DNA of 64,000 nt from Chrysopilus asiliformis. Taxonomy: Eukaryota > Arthropoda > Insecta > Diptera > Rhagionidae. The notes under the pieces are model-generated. The model saw only the letters and a list, made by a program, of their open reading frames with translations. It was not told the origin of the DNA and did no database searches. This document shows positions 56,262 through 64,000 of this stretch, in pieces (position 1 is the first letter of the stretch; each line of letters opens with the position of its first letter). The translations under genes were made by a program, and so were the position numbers. The stretch is taken from positions 67,904,274 through 67,968,273 of the forward strand of contig OZ035962.1 of NCBI GenBank assembly GCA_964034945.1. Reading direction: 5' to 3'.

Positions 56262-56748
56262 GTCAGTTTGTCAGTTTGTCAGTTTGTCAGTTTGTCGGTT
56301 TGTCAGTTTGTCAGTTTGTCAGTTTGTCAGTTTGTCAGTTTGTCAGTTTGTCAGTTTGTCAGTTTGTCAGTTTGTCAGTTTGTCAGTTTGTCAGTTTGTC
56401 AGTTTGTCAGTTTGTCAGTTTGTCAGTTTGTCAGTTTGTCAGTTTGTCAGTTTGTCAGTTTGTCAGTTTGTCAGTTTGTCAGTTTGTCAGTTTGTCAGTT
56501 TGTCAGTTTGTCAGTTTGTCAGTTTGTCAGTTTGTCAGTTTGTCAGTTTGTCAATTTATCAGTTTGTCAGTTTGTCAGTTTGTTAGTTTGTCAGTTTGTC
56601 AGTTTGTCAGTTTGTCAATTTGTCAGTTTGTCGGTTTGTCAGTTTGTCAGTTTGTCAGTTTGTCAGTTTGTCAGTTTGTCAGTTTGTCAATTTGTCAGTT
56701 TGTCAGTTTGTCGGTTTGTCAGTTTGTCAGTTTGTCAGTTTGTCAGTA
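56262..56748. repeat. GTTTGTCA octamer array
   Basis: About 60 tandem copies of an 8-nt unit (GTTTGTCA), with sparse variants (TCGGTTTG, TCAATTTG, GTTAGTTTG). All three forward frames stay open and encode Ser-Val-Cys-Gln-Phe-Val-type repeats, which is an artefact of the period. Text before (TCCTGTCAGTTTGTC) and after (GTATGCCTGTCTACAT) suggests expansion inside a GTCY-type repeat. Confidence 0.92.
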
Positions 56749-58375
56749 TGCCTGTCTACATTTTTGTACATTGACTATATAAAGCTTAGTTAAAAGCTTC
56801 AATGCTGCGTAAATATTTTATTATAAGGAAATCATGTGATATGCCTAAATGATTTTTGTCAAAAAAATATTTAAATATAACTTTTGTAGTTGGACACCAG
56901 TTAATAAAATGTTTATAGTCACAATATAATGCGATGCCTTTTTTTAGAGAGTAAAGGATACAAACTGAATGTACAACACCAATATGAGAATCAACAAAAA
57001 AGAAAAATTAAAAAATTGAAAAAACCTAAAAATGTACCAATCGAATTAGAGGTGTATCATCATATTTCTGTATGAAAGTCAGGTTTGTTATAACAAATTT
57101 ATTCTTCCTTTGATAGAATAATTGCAAAATAGTCCATGAAATTCGCAATTTCGACCCATCAACTCCCCGCTTTCTCCTCTTGGTCAATCTATCAGCATAT
57201 GTTGGTCATTTTTTATTCAAAAAGTCTACGTCGAATTGGATTTTATGCACTCTTTACGTGTATTTAGGCTAGAAATTGCTGCTGTTGTGAACATGAAACT
57301 TCCTTCGCATTTCCAAATTCTGCCCATTTAGCGTACGGACATCAATATGTATTCTGTTCTGTATTTTATTCTAGTATAGACTTTACACAAAGTACCGGTT
57401 CAAAACACCATTGGCTACCGTATATTGGGAAAATAAATTGATTGAAAACGGAAATCATTGTACACAGAAATTCCCATTTGACCAGAGCTAACATCAGGCA
57501 GAATAATATAGTGAAATTAAAGCAGCATTTTTGACCGTTCATGCCAAGACTACGCTAACGTGCATGCGATATCCTTGTAGCTTCTTAATATTCGTTGCTT
57601 ATAACATACTAGTATAGTTGAATGCTGATATGTAGTTGCAAATGGGAGTTTCATGGCGTTTTTTAAACAATTAAAGGAAGTTGAGAAAATTAGTTTCATA
57701 AATTTCTTAATAAAAAGATGAACCTAAGGCACGCGAAAATAAAATTGAATTTTAAAGTTTAAATATACGGATCACTATTGAATTTTAAATGAATGGGAAG
57801 ATGAATGTCTTTAATACACGACAACCTCGTGCTGAAAATTGCAAACTAGGACAAACTAAATGATACTAGGGTAGGTAGATAAATTTCAAAAAAGTGAAAA
57901 TACGTAATACGTCATGATGAAAGTTTCCTGCCGAGTATTGAGGCATTGAAAACTTTGAAATCTTTCATCGTGAATACATTTATTATAGTCTTTGAAATGT
58001 TTTCCCGTATAATCAACGAAATGAACTTTTGCCATTGGTACGAATTTTGTATAGTTTTTCAATTGCTTTAATTTCTCAACAAATCAAAATGTAGTATTTG
58101 ATTGAAACAACTAAAGTACTTAAGTGTTAAATTTCATTCAACCTTATAAAAATTCTGACTCTAAATAAAGGACTAAAAAATTTCAGAACAAATTTTGATA
58201 GTCTGAACGAACAGATCACGTTGAGTTGATGAGCATGCGCATGTATTCTAAAGTATGTATTTTATTCGGCTAAAGGTGATGGGTCAATAGAAGCTTTGCT
58301 TGCTTTGCGTTGCGGAAGCGTTGCTTTGCTACGCTTTGCTATGAACGCTTTGATATTTGGCAATTCTGTTGAAAA
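56749..58375. other. Intron, nothing recognised
   Basis: AT-rich; TGTACACAGAAATTCCC near 57460 resembles the terminal motif of the TACACAGAAAAA elements but no partner end was found. Confidence 0.4.
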
Positions 58376-58577
58376 GCGTAGTCCAAGTGGTAAAGTACCT
58401 GGGCCGTATTCCGGAGGTCGGTGGTACAATTCCCGACTGGCGCACGCTGTGATTTCAAGTCAACTCAACTTGCTTTACGAAATAAGCATTGATAGTTGCC
58501 ACTTGATACCAACGACATCATCGGTCTAGATTGCTATCATGGCCTCTGCTGTTGATGGGTTGCAACTAAAAAAAAAC
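58376..58577 (+). mobile_element. tRNA-derived SINE
   Basis: TAGTCCAAGTGGTAAAG resembles a Pol III A box and GGTACAATTCCCGACTGG a B box about 45 nt later; AGCGTAG and CACGCT could pair as an acceptor stem. An unrelated body follows, ending in GGGTTGCAACTAAAAAAAAA. The A tail and the tRNA-like head together fit a SINE; a decayed tRNA pseudogene is the alternative. Confidence 0.5.
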
Positions 58578-59304
58578 CTTACAAATGTTGTAATTCATAC
58601 ATGGTTCGCAATCCATGTTAAAACTGTAGGTACAAAGTAGGGAAGAAATTGTTATGAAACCTCAATTGGGAAGACCCAGGCTCTTCGAGAGCTGTAGCGC
58701 CAAGGATGATGATAATAAAAAATCGGTGCCCAAAATTTACCAAATCTCGAAAAATTTGATCTAGACGGACCAAAGCACAGATACAACTTTGCTACGAAAT
58801 TGACCACAACATAAGATAAAAAATCAATTCTGTCCTTTATGGTCAAGAATGAAAGAAACGGTTAAAGCAATACCTGTCATAGTCTGAATAATAATCAGTT
58901 CTACCGTCTTGTCGGACTGGTTGAAACCGGAAAAATCGAGGAACTAAATTGTATACATATACAAAAACTTTTAATTGATTCCAAAAACTTGGTTTTCAGT
59001 AAATAAAACGAGATTAATAAATTCAATATTAAAAATAAATTTTAAAAAAATCATTATTTAAATTGTTATAACCCAACATATTATAGGAGGTAAAAAAAAT
59101 CAATAAATTTCACCTCAAAAATGCTTGTTTATTTTGCAAGCATTTGAGACGCTTTGATATTTTCTCGTATTTTCAAATTTAGGTAAACAGACCTCTAATA
59201 TAGGGAAACTTAGCCGGTACTCGCTTTAATAGTCTTGCAGCTACACTTCTCTCAGTACGTTTAATCAGATTTTCGAATAGGACGGCCGTGGAGATTTTAC
59301 AGTA
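58578..59304. other. Intron, nothing recognised
   Basis: No supported feature. Confidence 0.4.
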
Positions 59305-60241
59305 GGGTCAGGTAGGGTAAATAAGTCCACGTTTTTTTTATTGGCCATAAAATGGTCAAAAATTGGAATTTTTGCATGATAAGACAGTCAAATCGTAAGC
59401 GCAAGACCTAAGCTAACTTTTTGCATTCCCAGATTGCCAACTTTTTGACATTAAATTTAACTTTTAGGCATTTATCGAAAACTTTAATTTTTCGATTTTT
59501 TCAAAATGGTAGGGAGAAGTGGTCCACCCTCAAAAACTTTCCAGAAATCGCATAAACATAAAAATAAATGACAAATAAAAATATAATCATGAAGTTTGAT
59601 CAAAAATATGGTTTATTCGACAGTAACAAATGAGCGTTTGGTCTGTTTTGGTGTTGGTTTTTTCGGTGTAATTCTTAAGCGTCGTTTTCCGGCGGCTTGT
59701 TCTGCTACTCTAATTCAGCTCGATTTTTGGGAGAAGTTATAATCGAGCTTCGCATCGATTTTCGGCTACGATTTGAAACACTCAAAATAACTCATAAAAA
59801 AACTTGAAAACACGAAATATGACATTGACAGGGTGGACCACTTCACCCTACCAAGCGTGGACCATTTCTCCCTGCCGACGCTATTTTGCGCGGAATGACG
59901 CTACTTCAAAAATTGCGGAAAAAAGTGTAGAAATTCGGTGGATTTACAAAGTTCATAATGTAAACAACATTTTAGATTAATTACCTTATTGAAATTGATG
60001 AAGAATTCGTCAAAATGTTGTTGAATGTGAATACTTGAGAAAACTTTCAACAATGTTTTTTTTTGGCACTGGTCTGTGGAAGTGAGTAAATATACGTCTG
60101 CACACTTCAATGACTAATAAAAAAACAAGCTGTCATCAAGAGCAACCGATGAGAGTTGCATATTCTGTTCTAATGTCACTATTACTAAAGAAATTGTGGT
60201 GGACCACTTCTCCCTACGGACCACTTCACCCTACCCGACCC
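59305..60241. mobile_element. TA-flanked TIR element (GGGTCAGGTAGGGT)
   Basis: Ends GGGTCAGGTAGGGTAAATA and the complement of GGGTCGGGTAGGGTGAAG, flanked by TA (59303-59304, 60242-60243 in CCCTAG). GTGGTCCAC and CTTCACCCTAC motifs recur inside, echoing the TGGACCAC motifs of 23429-24984. No transposase recognised. Tc1/mariner-type by target site. Confidence 0.55.
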
Positions 60242-60715
60242 TAGTTTTTTTTTCCTTTTTCTAAAATTCTGGCCATGGAGATTTTAAAGTATTTTTTTTT
60301 CTTTTTCTAAAATTACTTTTAATTTTTTCGATGGTTTTCATCAGTCGAACTTCACATTTTTTGACCAGTTAACAATTATTGCAGTATAATACTCACATTT
60401 CTTGAGTTTAAAAATCAATAAATATTTCGAAAAAAAAGTATTTTTCAACAACCAAATTAATGTTTTATTTTTTTTTCATTTATAACGTAAAATCTGAACA
60501 AGGATCTTTAAGTGATTCCCATATTGGGCACAAGTTTGTTCCTTTGGAACCAGTCTATGTATGAAAATCAGTGTATAATACAAGCCGAAAAATAACTAAA
60601 TGCTTATCAGGATAAAATAACTATGTGAAATGGGATTTTAGTATGTTTATATATTGTATATTTATATGAATCATGTATGTTTCTACTCAGATACAAAATA
60701 TAAAATGGTACTTGC
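60242..60715. other. Intron, nothing recognised
   Basis: T-rich intron start just downstream (in gene sense) of exon B. Confidence 0.45.
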
Positions 60716-60923
60716 CAGTAGTGCTATTAATGGCGAAGAATCCCTCTGGATTGCCAGATGTTATGCGATACGTAATACGCTGAAGTGGATCAATATCCCG
60801 GTCCTCCGCAACTATTTGCAAAATTTGCTCGCCAGCGGGACTACCTTCTGGTATGGATGGATAATAAACGGCACTCTCTGTAAGCGGTACGTTATCGTTC
60901 TCGTTCACAACTTGAATAAAGAT
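60716..60923 (-). CDS. kug: Fat-like cadherin, exon B (calcium linker and EC repeat)
   Basis: This exon follows a TATCCTTACAG acceptor in phase 0. It carries the calcium-binding linker NENDN and most of an EC repeat (VYYPSIPEGSPAG, AEDRDIDPLQRITYRI, SGNPEGFFAINSTTG). It ends with one extra base (phase 1) at CTACTG|GCAAGT. The donor is GC, not GT: only this junction gives G+GT = Gly and the expected GIITT motif in the next exon at 38109-38170. Using the GT four bases further on would give an Asn/Lys-rich, non-cadherin reading. The next exon is 22.5 kb away because the intron contains the LTR retrotransposon. Confidence 0.85.
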
Positions 60924-61275
60924 CTGTAAGGATATAATATTATATACAAAATGTACGTATTAAACCATCATTGATAGTACGAATGAGACAAGAATGTCCG
61001 ACAAATTAGAAAAAAAAACTTTCTCAACTAAAATATGTATAGACATGTATTCAGTGGCGCACTTAGGATTTATTGGAAGAGAAAAGGGGGTCAATTGTGA
61101 AAAAAATAAACAAATGTAATACAAATTTAAAGTAAAGTCTAAAATTGCGCAAAAAAACCCTGCAGGCGAAATTTTTTGAAAAAAATATGATTTAATTCAA
61201 AATGGTCAAACGAAAAATGCACCGCAGGCGAAAAGAACGATGCACGGAAATGCCCCTTGACTAACTGTTGGGTTT

Positions 61276-61383
61276 CATAAAGGTAATTTGCTCAAATTTC
61301 ATGGACACAAGCTCTTTTTTGGCGGGGAACTGCACAAGCCAAAAAAGAGTCTGTGTCCATCCAATTAGAGCAAATTACCTTTC
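61276..61383. repeat. Short hairpin
   Basis: AAAGGTAATTTGCTCAAATT and GGACACAAGCTCTTTTTTGG in the left arm match GCCAAAAAAGAGTCTGTGTC and AGAGCAAATTACCTTT in the right arm around GGGGAACTGCACAA. The arms are about 47 nt. Probably a small MITE; pre-miRNA-like in shape. Confidence 0.6.
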
Positions 61384-61780
61384 CAACGCAGGTACAACGA
61401 ATGTGAAACCCCAACTGGATTAAAATTTAGCACGGAGGCATAAAAAACGTTGAATCCTGAATGGTTCTTTATGCAAATCAATGTCAAATATCCGTTTAAA
61501 CTGATGGATAAAAAATTCCTAAAGTACAGTAAAACTTAGTTTTATACTTTCCACATTCCACAAATAATACCACCCACTTAATCAATGTAATCAAGGAAAA
61601 TTCAAAAAGTATCAACATTATAGAGCAGCCAATACATTTTATTTATGACGATATTAATCCGACTTGTGAATAATAACACATTTTAACCTTTCCCGAATAT
61701 TTTAATGGAAAATAAAGAAATTATAACTTTTGAAACTAAAACGGAGATTCTATATTTTGTTGACCGTATCGTAAGGTTTA

Positions 61781-62128
61781 CGCCCGCCGTACACTTCAGC
61801 TAAGCTACGCGGCGATATTTTCGGTAATTGGCACTTACACATTTATGTCCACAAAATAATACACTTTTGTAAACACCGATTTTACACTATGTATAACGCC
61901 GAAAGTATGTTTTTATATGTGAGTGTCAGCGATGCCAGCGAAGTCGTTCGCGTAGTTGAAGTCTGAACTACGCGAGCGAGCTTAGTCCGTGTCGCTCATG
62001 ACAAGGCGATGTAGTTTGATAGTTTCGCTGAGGTGTGCGGTCGCCAATGTAAATGCTAAGGATTTTACTTTCAGGGAGAAACTTAGCTCACGTAGTTGAT
62101 CTCGCTTAGTTCAAGTGTACGGCGGGCG
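61781..62128. mobile_element. TIR MITE (CGCCCGCCGTACACTT)
   Basis: Inverted ends CGCCCGCCGTACACTTCAGC and TTCAAGTGTACGGCGGGCG, with TTTA / TAAA outside. The interior has CTACGCGAGCGAGCTTAG-type GC-rich text unlike the surrounding intron. No ORF. Confidence 0.7.
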
Positions 62129-62754
62129 TAAAAGTTTTTATAGCGCTTCACACTACACCAAGTTTAAATTAAATAAATAAGAAATTTGTCAAAAACATAA
62201 ATCGCTCTTTTATTAAAAATACTCGGACAGCTAAAAAAAAATTAGTGAAGATACGAAATCGGTATTTTTTAGCAACAGGCCGGTTTCACACCTTTCATTA
62301 ACCGGGTGGACTTGCACCAGTCAGGCACGGGGTGATCGGAGACAACTGGGGAAATGCGCCACTCAGGCCCGCAGTACACAGGCAGAAATGTGGAGAATTT
62401 TATTATCTTTAATTCTTCCTTGAACTACTTTTTCGGAATAACGTTCGTTGGCAAGCTCTTCGCAAAAATTAATATTTTTTTCATTTTAATGAGCCTATCT
62501 CAATAACGAATAACGGTAAAAGAAAGCGGCTGAAAGTGAAAGACAAAATTATGAACAGACAGACCGACAGAAAAATATGTTTTTTAGGCAAAATTAAGAG
62601 GTCGAAATTTTTGATGAATACAATACTTTATTATAATTCGTATAAGAAGGTAAAAAGATATATAAGAGAAATTATTTATGGTGTGTTCGACGGGCTAATC
62701 GGTCCAAAATTTAGCTTTACAAGGTGTTAAATAAAAAGCATAAATTTTTGTTTT

Positions 62755-62835
62755 TTCTCTTTTGTTGTTTTTATTTCAACACTGCTCAACGTTTCAGTCA
62801 CGATGGTGACCATCTTCAGGAGCCTTATATCTAAA
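62755..62835. repeat. Possible Penelope-like element tail
   Basis: CAACGTTTCAGTCACGATGG and TGACCATCTTCAGGAGCC resemble the CAACGTTTCGG...CTTCTTCAGG terminal motif I associate with Penelope-like retroelements. No reverse transcriptase is nearby. Confidence 0.3.
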
Positions 62836-63191
62836 TACAATAAAAATTATCAAACTATGAAAACTATAATGTCTGTTGTTACTTTGATCTAATGGTACTT
62901 ACAAATTATTTATTGGAACAATGAAATTATCTCTTGCATGTGAGATTTTGTAACAGAAAATCCCACGAAAAAGTGACAAGCTCTTTTTTTCCTCTTTCGT
63001 CGAAAAATCTCTCAAGAAGAGAAAAATTTCACAATCTTGCATGCAAAAATATACATGCATTGAATACATATTTTCTTTAAGGACAGGGCCCTGATCCCCG
63101 CATTTGGTGCGCCACTGTATATAGATATGTTACACAGGTACAGTTGTCTATCTGTGTTAGAAATCTTATGTTAGAGTAAAAGTTTCAATAC

Positions 63192-63298
63192 CTCAGCGCA
63201 TGAATGAAGTGGTACCACCGCTTGGTCCTGAGCACACACTGTTAGCCAATAGTACGATTTGGTCTCCATGTCCAGAATGGCCATTGTACGTAGTGAAC
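63192..63298 (-). CDS. kug: Fat-like cadherin, exon A (end of an EC repeat)
   Basis: First host exon met when reading the minus strand. It starts in phase 1 after a TTTTCAG acceptor and ends in phase 0 at CTGAG|GTATTG. The 35 codons include ILDMETKSYYWLTVCAQDQ, the last strands of an extracellular cadherin (EC) repeat, equivalent to the LDxE...Y.L.V.A.D pattern. It joins exon 60716-60923 without breaking frame, and the joined text (VCAQDQAVVPL then VNENDNVPL) is what is expected of the FAT1-3/kugelei family, giant planar-polarity cadherins of the plasma membrane. The gene's 5' exons lie beyond the window. Family assignment is strong; orthology to kug is from remembered motif similarity, not a search. 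Confidence 0.8.
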
Positions 63299-63524
63299 CT
63301 GAAAAGACAATTTTACTTATTAATCTTATTTAATCATTTTATGATAAAGAATCAAATATTTGAATATAATTAAAAAGAATCATTTTAAATGAAATTAAGC
63401 AGCACACTTTTCGCATAAGATCTTTAAAGTTTTATACAATCCTGTGGTTTTGGAAATTTCAGTGATTATTACAATTCTTTCAACAGCACATGATTTTCTT
63501 CTATTAAATCTGTGGCCCTGAGTA

Positions 63525-64000
63525 CAGTAATCCCTCGAACTGCGCGGTAGATACGTTCCACAAAAAGAGCGCGCACTGCGAAACCGCGCACTGTGAACCC
63601 TACTTTGTATGAAATATTGGGGTTAGGTCCCAGATATTAGAAAAATTCAAAAAAAAAAATAGAAAAAAGTTTTTATTTAACGACATATTTAAAGTAATAC
63701 AAAGATATGATATGTATTACTAATCTTTTTGAAAAATTAGTGATTGATTACCCGATTTTTGTTTTTCATTATGCATTTCTGCGTATGGGGCTAAAGCGGC
63801 TGTCAAATTTCACCGAAATTTTAAGGCACGCTTCATATCAGGGTCCATATTAAGAGCTTCTTATTAAAGTTGACTACCAAGCATTAAAAAATTTGTCAGT
63901 TTTTCGTGCGTAAGGTTTTTCTTTCTTATAATCTCTATAACTTCACTTTCATCTTTTGCGTCGCTATAATTATCGCCGAACTATGTCAAAATATCGTCAG
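63525..64000. mobile_element. pogo/Tigger-type MITE, copy 2 (cut by window end)
   Basis: After TA (63523-63524), CAGTAATCCCTCGAACTGCG, then AAAAAGAGCGCGCA and GGGGTTAGGTCCCAGATATT as in 27509-28065. The right end lies outside the window. It is in the intron upstream of exon A. Confidence 0.7.

Larger units (their letters stand above)
61052..63117. mobile_element. Possible large TIR element (CAGTGGCGCAC)
   Basis: CAGTGGCGCACTTAGGATT at 61052 and the inverse GTGCGCCACTG ending at 63117; only 11 bp match well and the target duplication is unclear (TATT versus TATA). The 2 kb between contain other repeats, so this pairing is tentative. Confidence 0.3.

Noticed and set aside
56155..56793. Overlapping Cys/Val/Ser-rich ORFs
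   Set aside because: Produced by the 8-nt array; the three frames give the same repeat peptide.

Overview
The window is the interior of one large, intron-rich animal gene on the minus strand, with introns packed with nested transposable elements. The cadherin-type protein, AT-rich introns, DD41D (rosa-type) Tc1/mariner relatives, a P-element-like transposon with a THAP exon, GTCY-microsatellite repeats resembling the dipteran mini-me family, and an errantivirus-like LTR element with an envelope gene all point to an insect, most likely a fly (Diptera). No prokaryotic features, rRNA genes, functional tRNA genes or CRISPR arrays were seen.

Host gene. Ten exons, read from high to low coordinates (63298 down to 1), join with consistent phases into 3,423 nt of open reading frame. 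They encode about ten consecutive extracellular cadherin repeats of a Fat-like protocadherin (orthologue of Drosophila kugelei/fat2 and vertebrate FAT1-3). Both gene ends lie outside the window. The exons are at 63192-63298, 60716-60923, 38109-38170, 37505-37660, 15009-15375, 12217-13225, 8754-9146, 8218-8392, 7634-7905 and 1-674. One intron uses a GC donor, forced by the reading frame. Two introns exceed 22 kb because of transposon load.

Intron contents, low to high coordinate. 675-7633: hairpin MITEs, a mini-me-like repeat, a PIF/Harbinger-derived element and a foldback element. 9147-12216: a foldback fragment abutting a 5'-deleted DD41D transposon. 13226-15008: a 1.15 kb TAATCG hexamer array enclosed by 28-bp inverted repeats. 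15376-37504: a second, frameshifted DD41D element; a mini-me-like repeat split by a P-like transposon that holds a pogo-like element (itself holding a Helitron-like insertion) and a second foldback; Harbinger-derived short ORFs; and a 1 kb element built of copies of its own short motif. 38171-60715: a 12.8 kb LTR retrotransposon (42839-55667), an octamer array, a tRNA-derived SINE and a TA-flanked TIR element.

The LTR element is on the same strand as the host gene. It has 777-bp LTRs with no differences seen by eye, a 4-bp TGCG target duplication, a tRNA-Ser-type primer site, and open gag, pol and env frames. Gag and pol are linked by a canonical GGGAAAC slippery heptamer in the right frame. 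Its strangest part is about 1.75 kb between pol and env that carries a 131-codon ORF on the opposite strand, with its own poly(A) signal and a much higher GC content than its surroundings. That ORF, and the 95-bp duplicated LTR edge next to the primer site, are the best leads for something undescribed.
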